A stretch of DNA of 41,685 bases, from contig WHSV01000024.1 in assembly GCA_009379915.1 (NCBI GenBank), positions 1 through 41,685 of the forward strand, in the 5' to 3' direction. The translations under genes were made by a program, and so were the position numbers. The notes under the pieces are model-generated. The model ran no database searches. It saw nothing but the letters and a program-made list of their open reading frames with translations, and was not told the origin of the DNA. The stretch comes from Actinomycetota bacterium. GTDB taxonomy: Bacteria > Actinomycetota > CADDZG01 > WHSQ01. Below, in pieces: positions 32,559 through 40,122 of this stretch; the first letter of the stretch is position 1; each line of letters begins with the position of its first letter.

Positions 32559-32580
32559 GAGACCAAACCACCCCGGTCTC
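32559..32580 (+). terminator. Weak hairpin between SCP2-like gene and thyX
   Basis: A 6-bp stem GAGACC (32559-32564) pairs with GGTCTC (32575-32580) across a 10-nt loop, 43 bp after the SCP2-like stop. There is no T-tract. It may end the SCP2-like transcript, as thyX appears to have its own start. Confidence 0.3.
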
Positions 32581-32604
32581 GTCGGGAAGCGGTACCTTGA
32601 GGCG

Positions 32605-33516
32605 ATGGATCCTCAAACCGTCTACGAGAAGCTCGGTGGGTCGAGCGACAGCGAGTTCCCCACACTTCATAGCGAGGTCGCTCGCACGGAGGGAGAAACG
32701 CCTTATCTGCGACACCCCGGCGTCATCCTGATCGCCAAGCCCGACGTCGACATCGAAGGCCTGCGTCCGTTCCTCGAGGGCTACGGAGAAGAGTTGAACT
32801 TCGACGCCTACCTCGACGACCCGACACCGCTGCCCCCCGGGTCACTGTTGTTGAAGACGGCGGGTCAGACCTGCTACGCCAGCTTCGGACCGAAACGCAC
32901 CTACAACGAGAACGCCCAGCGTTACTTCGACAACCTGTCGTCGTCGGGCCACGGTTCGGTCTTCGAGCATGCAGTTTTCTCGTTCTTCGTCTACGGAGTC
33001 TCTCGGGCGATCACTCACGAGGTCGTTCGTCACCGCGCCGGGACCGCCTTCTCCCAGCTCAGCCAGCGGTTCGTCTCGGGCAAGGTGCTTCGCTTCGTCG
33101 AACGGCCCGAGTACCAGGACGTGCCGACGCTGCATAAGCGTTTCGAACAGCGCATCGACTTCCTCGCGCGCGAGTACGACGAGGTCGCCGAGGAGCTGGT
33201 CGAACTTCAATTGCAGGGCGATCCCAGGTTGGTCGCCGAAGCTCGAACCGACATGCGCAAGCGGGTCCAGCAGAGTGCTCGCTCGGTCCTTCCCAATGAG
33301 GCCGAGACGACCATGGTCCTGTCGGCGAACGTTCGGGCGTGGCGGCACATGATCGAGATGCGAACCGACCAGCATGCCGAACGAGAGATACGGGATCTCT
33401 ACTTCCGAATCTTCTTGTGCCTGCGGTTGCTCGAGCCGATGCTGTTCGGCGACTACGACATCGAATCGTTTGCCGACGGGACCTACGGCGCTACGACGGA
33501 CTGGCGCAAGATCTAA
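32605..33516 (+). CDS. thyX: Flavin-dependent thymidylate synthase ThyX
   Basis: The 303-aa product is longer than the usual 220-260. The ThyX signature reads VVRHRAGTAFSQLSQRF (about 141-155). The spacing between RHR and the conserved Ser-X-Arg is one residue longer than in Mycobacterium tuberculosis ThyX. Other family parts are present: YNENAQRYFDNL with GHGSVFEHAVFSFFVYGVSRAITHE before it, RKRVQQSARSVLPNEAETTMVLSANVRAWRHMIEMRTDQHAEREIRDL and the C-terminal LLEPMLFGDYD. It makes dTMP from dUMP with FAD, NADPH and methylene-tetrahydrofolate. An N-terminal extension of about 70 aa includes GVILIAKPDVDIEGLRPFLEGYG. TACCTT ends 6 nt before the ATG. No thyA is visible. Confidence 0.92.
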   Translation: MDPQTVYEKLGGSSDSEFPTLHSEVARTEGETPYLRHPGVILIAKPDVDIEGLRPFLEGYGEELNFDAYLDDPTPLPPGSLLLKTAGQTCYASFGPKRTYNENAQRYFDNLSSSGHGSVFEHAVFSFFVYGVSRAITHEVVRHRAGTAFSQLSQRFVSGKVLRFVERPEYQDVPTLHKRFEQRIDFLAREYDEVAEELVELQLQGDPRLVAEARTDMRKRVQQSARSVLPNEAETTMVLSANVRAWRHMIEMRTDQHAEREIRDLYFRIFLCLRLLEPMLFGDYDIESFADGTYGATTDWRKI

Positions 33517-33525
33517 GCCCTCCGG

Positions 33526-33942
33526 CTACTGCTTCACCTCGATGCGTCCCGTCATGTCGGAGTGAAAGGTGCAGATGAATTCGACCCCTTCGTCGGGAAC
33601 GGTGAAGGTTGCCGTGGCGACCTCGTCCGCCTCGACGGTTCCGGTGTTCAGGTCGAGGGATTCGATGGCGAAGTCGTGGGCCGTGGAGTCGTTGTTGGTC
33701 ACCTCGACCGTGACCTCCTCGCCGGTGGTCAGGTTCAGGGTGTCGGGATCGAAGGCCCGACCCTCGACCATGGCCACCTGGATGGCGTCGGCGTCGGACG
33801 ATGCCCCGCGCGCAACATCACCCGCGGGCTCCGAGGAATTGCAGGCGGCCAGCCCGAGTAGTGCAACGCCGGCAACGGCAAGCAAGCGAACTCCGAGGGG
33901 TGTACGGCGGAACGCGACCCTTGCTTTCTCGATGACTCTCAT
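33526..33942 (-). CDS. Cupredoxin-like lipoprotein
   Basis: From ATG 33942 the product is 138 aa (an upstream ATG at 33993 with GGAGGAGG is a real alternative adding 17 aa). The N-terminus is basic (MRVIEKARVAFRRT), followed by a hydrophobic segment and lipobox GLAAC. The mature domain is a plastocyanin/cupredoxin fold: VAMVEGRAFDPDTLNLTTGEEVTVEVTNNDSTAHDFAIE, then GVEFICTFHSDM. His of AHDF and Cys, His and Met of CTFHSDM form a type 1 copper site. It probably carries electrons or copper outside the membrane. Convergent with thyX (9-bp gap), divergent from the ars operon. Confidence 0.88.
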   Translation of the reverse strand: MRVIEKARVAFRRTPLGVRLLAVAGVALLGLAACNSSEPAGDVARGASSDADAIQVAMVEGRAFDPDTLNLTTGEEVTVEVTNNDSTAHDFAIESLDLNTGTVEADEVATATFTVPDEGVEFICTFHSDMTGRIEVKQ

Positions 33943-34083
33943 GGGCTCGAAAGTCTCCCTTGTCGAATGTGATCTTCGTTGGACGACGCTCATTGTGGGA
34001 CCTGCCTCCTCCCGCAGCATCAGGAATACCCCCCAAATCGACCCCTAGAGACCCTGATTCGCCCTCAGCCTGAGACAGAATCA

Positions 34084-34138
34084 TTGACAAACATCGATCT
34101 ATCTGCCTAAGCTCCACTACATCGACGAACATCTATGT
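34084..34138 (+). promoter_or_regulatory. arsR promoter and operator
   Basis: A perfect -35 TTGACA (34084-34089) is followed after 18 bp by -10-like TAAGCT (34108-34113). An imperfect palindrome of 20 bp at 34119-34138 (arms ACATCGA and TCTATGT) lies just after the -10, before the GGAGAGG ribosome site. ACATCGA also occurs at 34091-34097. This is the expected position for an ArsR operator that blocks transcription when arsenite is absent. Confidence 0.55.
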
Positions 34139-34149
34139 AGGAGAGGGCG

Positions 34150-34506
34150 ATGTCTACTCTGACGGCCGGGCGCCAGATCGCCGCAGACTGCTGCGCTCCG
34201 CTGATGGGCGAGGGGCTCTCCCCCGAAGAGGCCGGCGCGACGGCTGCTCTCTTCAAGGCCCTGTCCGACCCGACGCGCGTGAGGATCGTGAACCTTCTGG
34301 CCGGGAGCCCCGAGCCCGTCTGTCTGTGCGACATCAACTCGGGCTTTGAGCTCTCGCAGCCGACCCTGAGTCACCACCTCAAGAAGCTAGTTGCGGCTGG
34401 TTTGCTGACTCGCGAACAACGAGGAACGTGGGCTTTCTACTCGATCAACGAAGAAGCGTTGCGGCGTCTGAGCGACGTCGTCGGACAGAGGGAGATCGCA
34501 TCGTGA
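34150..34506 (+). CDS. arsR: ArsR-family arsenite-responsive repressor
   Basis: The 118-aa winged-helix protein has the cysteine layout of the Corynebacterium-type ArsR: a vicinal pair Cys14-Cys15 near the N-terminus (AADCCAPL) and Cys58/Cys60 (VCLCD) at the start of the alpha3 region. HTH and wing: ALSDPTRVRIVNLLA, ELSQPTLSHHLKKLVAAGLLTREQRGTWAFYSI. As(III) bound by these thiols releases the repressor from its operator. Start ATG 34150 has GGAGAGG upstream. The stop overlaps arsM (GTGA), so regulator and enzyme are coupled. Confidence 0.93.
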   Translation: MSTLTAGRQIAADCCAPLMGEGLSPEEAGATAALFKALSDPTRVRIVNLLAGSPEPVCLCDINSGFELSQPTLSHHLKKLVAAGLLTREQRGTWAFYSINEEALRRLSDVVGQREIAS

Positions 34507-35273
34507 ACGAACTACGAGAGCAGGTAAGGGAGCGCTACGCACAGGCCGTCGGCGTGGTCACGGAAACCGGCACCCACGCCGAGGAGAGCACGGGTTGCTG
34601 TGGAAGCGATGGGGGGTGCTGCGGACCGAATACAGCATCGTTCGGTTTCGAGCTCTACGAGATCGGCGAGCGCGAGTCGTTGCCGGAGGCCGCCGTGCTC
34701 GCGAGCTTGGGGTGTGGCAACCCGATGGCCGTCGCCGAGCTGAACGAAGGTGAGGTGGTCCTCGACCTCGGTTCGGGTGGTGGCATAGACGTTCTCCTGT
34801 CCGCGCAACGCGTCGGACCTTCGGGGAAGGTCTACGGACTGGACATGACCGACGAAATGCTGGCCCTCGCCCGTCGCAACAAGCAGGAGGCCGGCGTCGA
34901 CAACGTCGAGTTTCTGAAGGGGTACATCGAATCGGTGCCCCTGCCCGCCGAGACCATCGACGTGGTGATCTCCAACTGCGTGATCAATCTCTCGGAGGAC
35001 AAGCCGGCGGTGTTTGCCGAGATGTTCCGGATCCTTCGAGAGGGCGGCCGAATCGGGGTCACCGACGTGGTCGCGAGCGACGAGCTGACGCCCGCCGACC
35101 GAGCCGAGCGCGGCAGCTACGTGGGCTGCATCGCCGGAGCGCTGTCGTTCTCCGAGTACCGAGAGGGGCTCGAGGGGGCCGGATTTACCGAGATCGCGGT
35201 CGACTCGACGCACGAGGTCAACGACGGGATGCACTCGGCCATCATCAGGGCCGCGAAACCGATCCGGGGTTGA
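34503..35273 (+). CDS. arsM: Arsenite S-adenosylmethionine methyltransferase ArsM
   Basis: The GTG at 34503 overlaps the arsR stop, giving 256 aa. The start VRERYAQAV is the family N-terminus, followed by a Cys-rich loop [13 protein letters not shown] motif I is [16 protein letters not shown], then GLDMTDEML. The arsenic-ligating cysteines are in [25 protein letters not shown] and [10 protein letters not shown]. Conserved [10 protein letters not shown] and FREI-like C-terminal parts are present. It converts As(III) to methylated, partly volatile species. The start relative to a longer upstream frame is fixed by coupling to arsR. Confidence 0.95.
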   Translation: MNELREQVRERYAQAVGVVTETGTHAEESTGCCGSDGGCCGPNTASFGFELYEIGERESLPEAAVLASLGCGNPMAVAELNEGEVVLDLGSGGGIDVLLSAQRVGPSGKVYGLDMTDEMLALARRNKQEAGVDNVEFLKGYIESVPLPAETIDVVISNCVINLSEDKPAVFAEMFRILREGGRIGVTDVVASDELTPADRAERGSYVGCIAGALSFSEYREGLEGAGFTEIAVDSTHEVNDGMHSAIIRAAKPIRG

Positions 35274-35282
35274 CCGGAGTCC

Positions 35283-35308
35283 ATTGACTCAGTGAATATT
35301 GAGTCAAT
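35283..35308 (+). promoter_or_regulatory. Perfect palindromic operator over the arsR-arsC fusion start
   Basis: ATTGACTCA (35283-35291) and TGAGTCAAT (35300-35308) form a 9-bp perfect inverted repeat with an 8-bp spacer. The AT-rich repeat is unlike its GC-rich surroundings and reaches into the start codon ATG 35307. AATATT, a possible -10, sits 6 nt before that ATG, inside the palindrome, and TTGACC (35270-35275) could serve as a -35 with long spacing. Binding by the encoded ArsR-type domain would give autorepression. Confidence 0.65.
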
Positions 35309-35996
35309 GATTACTGAGGTATCATCCCCCCGGATCACGGACCGGGCCCGGGCTCACGCCGCGCTGGCCGACCCCCACAGGTTGGCAATCGTCGACGAAC
35401 TGGTTGTTTCGGACCGGTCTCCGTCGGAGCTGGCCGAATCGCTCGGCCTGGCCTCGAACCTTGTCGCGCACCACATGGAGGTCCTCCAGAGCGCGGGTCT
35501 GATCGAACGTCTTGAATCCCACGGAGACCGGCGACGTCGCTACGTGCGACTCCGTGCGCGTGCTCTGTCGGAGCTGACCCCGCCGGTGCGTCTTCAGACG
35601 GCCGAAGTGCTGTTCGTCTGCACGGGGAACTCCGCTCGCTCCCAGCTGGCTGCGGCGCTGTGGAACCAGGTTCACGTGGTGCCCGCTAAATCGGGCGGGA
35701 CTCGTCCGGCAGCGCGCGTGCATCCGGAAGCGGTTCGAATCGCTCGCAGCTTCGACATCGACCTCGAGGATGCAAGACCGCGCGCGCTCGAACCGCACCA
35801 GCTCGAATCGGCGTTGGTCGTCACCGTGTGCGATCAGGCTCACGAGGCCCTGACCGGGAGTGCACGTCCCCCGTTCGTGCACTGGTCTGTCGCCGACCCC
35901 GCAGCGGTCGGAGACAGAGAATCGTTCCGCGTAGCCGCCGAACAGATCTCCGGTCGAGTCCACGAACTTGCACCACTCGTCGCCCCCGTTCCCTGA
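35307..35996 (+). CDS. ArsR-type regulator fused to LMW-phosphatase arsenate reductase
   Basis: From ATG 35307 the product is 229 aa (GTG 35292 is an alternative adding 5 aa). N-terminal winged helix (about 8-85): AHAALADPHRLAIVDELVVSDRSPSELAESLGLASNLVAHHMEVLQSAGLIERLESHGDRRRRYV. It has no cysteines, so it cannot sense metals in the usual ArsR way. C-terminal LMW-PTP domain (about 97-229) has the P-loop VLFVCTGNSARSQLAAALW, a second Cys in VTVCDQAHEAL and the general acid region WSVADPA. The two folds on one chain suggest that arsenate reduction or ligand binding may control DNA binding. It lies 33 bp after arsM and 18 bp before arsC, so it is part of the operon or a sub-operon. Confidence 0.88.
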   Translation: MITEVSSPRITDRARAHAALADPHRLAIVDELVVSDRSPSELAESLGLASNLVAHHMEVLQSAGLIERLESHGDRRRRYVRLRARALSELTPPVRLQTAEVLFVCTGNSARSQLAAALWNQVHVVPAKSGGTRPAARVHPEAVRIARSFDIDLEDARPRALEPHQLESALVVTVCDQAHEALTGSARPPFVHWSVADPAAVGDRESFRVAAEQISGRVHELAPLVAPVP

Positions 35997-36014
35997 ATTC
36001 GAAAGGACACCTCC

Positions 36015-36665
36015 GTGACGGATACGAAGAGCTACCTGGACGACGTCGCACCGGAGAGCCGACACCTCATCAGTCACGCCGCCCAGCGGCTCCTCCGTGA
36101 ATTCGGCGGAATCTTTGGACCAGAAACGATCGAACGATTCGTGGCAGAGTCGTGCGCTCAATTCGGCCGGGCGCGCATCCAGGCGTTCGTGCCGCTGTTC
36201 GTCGAGCGCTTCTCACGTGAGCGACTGCGCGCGCTTGCCAAGATGGAGGGTCAATTGACTTCGGATGCTCCGAGCGTCGTCTTCCTCTGCGTTCACAACG
36301 CGGGCCGCTCTCAGATGGCCGCCGGGTGGATGCAGCATCTCGCCGGAACGCGTCTCGAGGTCTTTTCGGGCGGATCGGATCCCGCCAGCGACGTTAACCC
36401 CGCGGCCGTCGAGGCGATGGCGGAGGTGGGGATCGACATCAGCCGCGAGTTCCCCAAGCCCTGGACGGACGAGATCCTGCGCGTGGCCGACGTCATCGTG
36501 ACCATGGGCTGCGGGGACGCTTGTCCCATCTATCCAGGAAAGCGATACGAGGATTGGGAGCTCGCCGATCCGGCCGGTCGTCCGGTCGAGGAGGTGCGCG
36601 TGATCAGAGACGATATCAAGGCGCGCGTCGAGCACCTCCTCGAGGAACTGACACCACGCCGCTGA
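36015..36665 (+). CDS. arsC: Arsenate reductase with N-terminal helical domain
   Basis: The 216-aa product starts at GTG 36015, with AAAGGA upstream. An N-terminal three-helix domain (about 1-78: ISHAAQRLLREFGGIFGPETIERFVAESCAQFGRARIQAFVPLFVERFSRERL) precedes an LMW-PTP-fold ArsC domain. This domain has P-loop FLCVHNAGRSQMAAGWMQ, SGGSDPA-DVNPAAVEAM and VTMGCGDACPIYPGKRYEDWELADPAG. The N-terminal domain is characteristic of actinobacterial ArsC enzymes, several of which use mycothiol and mycoredoxin; whether this one does is inferred. It reduces As(V) to As(III), the substrate of ArsM. Last gene of the ars run. Confidence 0.93.
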   Translation: MTDTKSYLDDVAPESRHLISHAAQRLLREFGGIFGPETIERFVAESCAQFGRARIQAFVPLFVERFSRERLRALAKMEGQLTSDAPSVVFLCVHNAGRSQMAAGWMQHLAGTRLEVFSGGSDPASDVNPAAVEAMAEVGIDISREFPKPWTDEILRVADVIVTMGCGDACPIYPGKRYEDWELADPAGRPVEEVRVIRDDIKARVEHLLEELTPRR

Positions 36666-36693
36666 CGAGGACGGTCGATCACCCCGGCGCGGA

Positions 36694-37139
36694 CTATCCA
36701 GGCTCGGTGACCGTCGCTCCCCAATCCTCGGGATCGACATCTCTTACGTGCTGGCAGAAATCCCAACGGTGTCCCTCGGGATCCGGCACGGAATACATCC
36801 GATCCCCGTAGGCTTGTCCGCCGGCTCGTCGATGACCTCGGCTCCCGCGGCCTTCGCCCGTGCGCAGTGCTCGTCGACATCATCGACGTAAACCACCGAG
36901 GTGGCGTGAACATTGCCGTTGTGCTTGGGGTTCTGGTATCCGCCGCCGGGCCCGCCGAGCATGACGACTCCATCTGCAAAACGCACCTCCGCGTGGCTCA
37001 CCGATCCATCCTCCTCGGTGTTACGAAGGTGCTCGACGAAGCCGAACGCCTTTGCCAGCCAGTCAAGGGTGCCGGCCACGTCCTCGTAGAACACGTACGG
37101 GACGATGCGCGGCATACCCGCCGGTGAATTCTCAGTCAT
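36694..37139 (-). pseudogene. VOC (glyoxalase-fold) gene with a frameshift
   Basis: ATG 37139 has a perfect GAGGAGG. The frame reads a normal VOC protein (PRIVPYVFYEDVAGTLDWLAKAFGFVEHLRN, VMLGGPGGGYQNP, VVYVDDVDEHCARAKAAGAEVIDEPADKP) and then runs into nonfamily sequence ending at 36744. If one base is added near 36811, the minus strand continues YGDRMYSVPDPEGHRWDFCQHVRD and on to a TAG at 36694, which restores the expected family C-terminus. So one nucleotide is missing in this copy. It is either a recent frameshift mutation or a sequencing/assembly error. The intact product would be about 148 aa, close to a PhnB/EhpR-like VOC protein. Confidence 0.9.
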
Positions 37140-37297
37140 TTACAACCTCCTCACGAGTGATGCAGTCGCCAAACTACGCCACTGCTCCGATCCAGGCTTG
37201 GACGAATGTGACCTCGCCCGTTGGCCGCGAAGCCCTGCCCGTGGGAACTGGGCCAGTACCTGTACGGGAGCCAGTGTCTGCGGTAGACCAATCAGTC

Positions 37298-37885
37298 ATG
37301 AAGCCGATCTTCTTCGCCACTCCGGCCGAATGGCGCGCCTGGCTCGAGCAAAATCACGCAGACGAGGACGAGGTGCTCGTCGGCTTCCACAGGAAGGCCT
37401 CCGGTCTCCCCTCCATGACCTGGTCCGAGTCCGTCGATCAAGCGCTCTGTTTCGGCTGGATCGACGGGGTGAGGAAGGGCATCGACGAGACGAGCTACTC
37501 CATCCGGTTTACGCCCCGCCGGGCCCGGAGCATCTGGAGCGCCGTCAACATCAAGAAGGTCGAGCGGTTGTCGGAGCAAGGTTTGATGCATCCATCCGGG
37601 CTTGCCGCATTCGAGAAGCGCTCCGAGGAACGTTCGAAGACCTACTCCTACGAGCGCGCCAACGCGAACCTCGGCGGCGAGTACGAGAGGAAGTTCCGCG
37701 CAAACAAGGGGGCCTGGGCATTCTGGGAATCACAGTCTCAGGGCTACCGCAGGACCGCGACGTGGTGGGTCATAAGCGCGAAGCAGGAAGCGACGCACCG
37801 CCGACGGCTCGCAACCCTCATCGAAGACTCGGCCGGCGGTAGACGAATAAGTGAGCTAGCGCGCCCAATCAAGAAGAAGGGGTGA
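37298..37885 (+). CDS. YdeI/OmpD-associated family protein
   Basis: From ATG 37298 the product is 195 aa (MKPIFFATPAEWRAWLEQNHADEDEVLVGFHRKASGLPSMTWSESVDQALCFGWIDG). Frames continuing upstream are not family-like. The sequence FTPRRARSIWSAVNIKKVERLSEQGLMHPSGLAAFEKR is the signature of the YdeI/OmpD-associated, bacteriocin-protection-like family. The C-terminus (WAFWESQSQGYRRTATWWVISAKQEATHRRRLATLIEDS) is also typical. Biochemical role is not established; links to peptide resistance come from Salmonella and E. coli relatives. No strong ribosome site is seen. Monocistronic. Confidence 0.88.
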   Translation: MKPIFFATPAEWRAWLEQNHADEDEVLVGFHRKASGLPSMTWSESVDQALCFGWIDGVRKGIDETSYSIRFTPRRARSIWSAVNIKKVERLSEQGLMHPSGLAAFEKRSEERSKTYSYERANANLGGEYERKFRANKGAWAFWESQSQGYRRTATWWVISAKQEATHRRRLATLIEDSAGGRRISELARPIKKKG

Positions 37886-38271
37886 CCCCGGACGGTCCGG
37901 CCTACCGCTGCGATCTGAGGGAATTCGAAGGGAGGCCGGAGCGTGGCCCGAGGTGGTCTAGCCCTATTAGTGGGTCTGCGCTCGGTCCCGCGAGCTCGCT
38001 CCAGTGCGAATTCTGCGAACGTTCGACCCAAAGCCCCCCGAAACGGTGGCTGGATGTCGAGAGCTCGGGAGTTGCGGACATCAGCCCCCCTGGGGGTGAG
38101 TGAGCGTCCACGCCCGCCCGATTACGGAACGGCGGGGGCAGATCGAGCCCACCGGGTACCGACTCGCCCTCGTTAGACGCCGCCCTTGCCCGACCCACAA
38201 CCACCCCAAGCCGGTAGGTCTCCCGCTCGCAACACCGGCCGTCTTGGTGAGAAAATGAAAGCAAAACAAGG
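37886..38271. other. Intergenic region without a supported feature
   Basis: No convincing gene, RNA or long repeat was found in these 386 bp. Short open frames on both strands lack family features. GAATTC...GAATTC-like and GC-rich stretches do not form a clear hairpin. The promoter of the following methyltransferase gene presumably lies near its 3' end, which becomes A-rich (GAGAAAATGAAAGCAAAAC). Confidence 0.5.
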
Positions 38272-39630
38272 ATGGTCCGTTTGTATGGTGCGAAGGGTCG
38301 GGACCTCCCCGACCATAGGCCCATGGTCCCGGTCGCCGACCGTCTCCGGCCGGTCATCGCTGCGTTCCTCGGCGGGGAGCCTCCGATCTCGTTTCGCTTC
38401 TGGGACGGGAGCACTCTCGGGGCTTCACATGCCAACGCGGCCATCGTTCTGAAGTCGCCGAGGGCTTTGACGCGCCTTATGTACGCCCCCGGCGAACTCG
38501 GTTTCGTCCGTGGTTACGTAGGCGACGACCTTGACATCGAAGGGGACATCTTCGAGGTCCTCGCTCTGCGGGACATGCTCGAGGCGCGCACGATCGACAC
38601 CGATCTGAGACTCAACCTCCGTGCAGGCCTCCGTTTGTTGAGGGCAACGCTCGGCCTCGGTGCACTTGCGTCTCCTCCCCCGGCCCCACCCGAGGAGATC
38701 CGGCTGAACGGAAGGCTTCACTCCAAGCACCGCGACGCGGCCGCAATCTCCCATCACTACGACGTCGGCAACGACTTCTACCGACTCGTGCTCGGGAAGA
38801 CGATGACGTACTCCTGCGCTTACTTCGAGCGAAGCGACATGTCTCTCGACGAGGCTCAAACCGCAAAGTACGACCTGGTGTGCAGAAAGCTGGGGCTCGA
38901 GCCCGGAATGCGACTACTCGATGTGGGTTGTGGGTGGGGCGGCATGGCGCTTCACGCGGTTCGCAATTACGGGGTCTCGGCGGTCGGCATAACTCTGTCC
39001 CGGGAACAAGCGAGCTTCGCGGCTCAGCAGGTAACGGAAAGCGGCGTGGAGCATCTAATCGACATTCGCCACCAGGACTACAGGGATGTGGATGACGGAC
39101 CTTTCGACGCCATCTCGTCCATCGGAATGTTCGAGCATGTGGGGCTGGTGCAACTCGGTGAGTACTTCGCTGTGCTCGAACGCCTGCTGGCGCCGCGCGG
39201 ACGCCTGCTGAACCACGCGATCTCGCGACGCTCCGGGCAGCCGGGGTTTGGCTCCCGTTCCTTTGTCACTCGTTACGTCTTTCCCGATGGCGAGTTGCAG
39301 GAAGTCGGTGGAGTCGTCAGCGCGATGCAGAAACTCGGACTCGAAGCGCGCGATGTCGAGTCCCTGCGAGAGCATTACGCCCGGACGCTTCGGTCGTGGG
39401 TGAGAAATCTGGAGAGCAACTGGGCCGAGGCGGTTGAACTCGTCGGTCTCGGACGAGCCAAGGTGTGGAGGCTCTACATGGCAGGCTCCGCGCTCGGTTT
39501 CGAAGCCTCACGCATCAACGTCCACCAAGTACTCGGAGTCAAGCCCGATGGACAGGGACACTCGGGCATGCCCACGACGCGCTCGGCTTGGACGAAGGCG
39601 CAGAGCACGCCGGTTGATGGCTACGCGTAG
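38272..39630 (+). CDS. Cyclopropane-fatty-acyl-phospholipid synthase-like methyltransferase
   Basis: Up to 452 aa from ATG 38272; ATG 38323 (MVPVADRLRP) is equally possible and neither has a good ribosome site. N-terminal region: FRFWDGSTLG, LMYAPGELGFVRGYVGDDLDIEGD. Core: AISHHYDVGNDFYRLVLGKTMTYSCAYFE, SAM motif I LLDVGCGWGGMALHAV, GITLSREQASFA, SIGMFEHVG, LNHAISRR. C-terminal FVTRYVFPDGELQEV, HYARTLRSWV-NLE and WRLYMAGSALGFEASRINVHQVLGVKP. This is the Cfa/CmaA family, which adds a methylene or methyl across a lipid double bond using SAM. In Actinobacteria it can make cyclopropane or 10-methyl fatty acids; which one cannot be told. Stands alone. Confidence 0.92.
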   Translation: MVRLYGAKGRDLPDHRPMVPVADRLRPVIAAFLGGEPPISFRFWDGSTLGASHANAAIVLKSPRALTRLMYAPGELGFVRGYVGDDLDIEGDIFEVLALRDMLEARTIDTDLRLNLRAGLRLLRATLGLGALASPPPAPPEEIRLNGRLHSKHRDAAAISHHYDVGNDFYRLVLGKTMTYSCAYFERSDMSLDEAQTAKYDLVCRKLGLEPGMRLLDVGCGWGGMALHAVRNYGVSAVGITLSREQASFAAQQVTESGVEHLIDIRHQDYRDVDDGPFDAISSIGMFEHVGLVQLGEYFAVLERLLAPRGRLLNHAISRRSGQPGFGSRSFVTRYVFPDGELQEVGGVVSAMQKLGLEARDVESLREHYARTLRSWVRNLESNWAEAVELVGLGRAKVWRLYMAGSALGFEASRINVHQVLGVKPDGQGHSGMPTTRSAWTKAQSTPVDGYA

Positions 39631-39723
39631 ACGGGACGGAAACACGTTGGTCGATGACTTGGCCGTGGCTGATGGCGGCGATCGTCGCAGTCTCCGGCGC
39701 CGGCGTGGTGCTACCGTTGCGTA

Positions 39724-40122
39724 ATGCCTCGTCTGGACGTTATCGGTGTGGTCGTATCCGACATGGACAGGTCCGTCGATTTCTACCGGCGGCTCGGTCT
39801 CCAGTTTCCCGAGGATCCCGATCCGGAGGGGCACGGGCATGTCGAGGCGACTCTTCCTGGAGGACTCCGGTTCGCCCTCGACACTGAGGAGACGGTCAGA
39901 TCCTTCGATCCGGATTGGCGGCCACCCGTAGAAGGGCACCGAATGGCGGTCGCCTTTCTCTGTGAATCGCCGAACGATGTCGACCGCGTCTATCGTGAGT
40001 TGCTCGACGCCGGCGCCGAAAGCTACAAGGAGCCGTGGGACGCCTTCTGGGGCCAGCGCTATGCGCAGATCACGGATCCCGACGGGAACGTCATCGACCT
40101 GTTCGCTCCTCTTCCGACCTGA
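39724..40122 (+). CDS. VOC-family (glyoxalase/bleomycin-resistance fold) protein
   Basis: The 132-aa product shows paired beta-alpha-beta units: LDVIGVVVSDMDRSVDFYRRLGLQFP, GLRFALDTEETVRSF, AVAFLCESPNDVDRVYRELLDAGAESYKEPWDAFWGQRYAQITDPDGNVIDLFAP. Metal ligands typical of the superfamily (His near the start of the second unit, Glu-like and QITDPDGN) are only partly visible. Function cannot be assigned. TACCGT ends exactly 6 nt before ATG 39724 with no ribosome site. Independent of the upstream lipid methyltransferase (93-bp gap). Confidence 0.88.
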   Translation: MPRLDVIGVVVSDMDRSVDFYRRLGLQFPEDPDPEGHGHVEATLPGGLRFALDTEETVRSFDPDWRPPVEGHRMAVAFLCESPNDVDRVYRELLDAGAESYKEPWDAFWGQRYAQITDPDGNVIDLFAPLPT

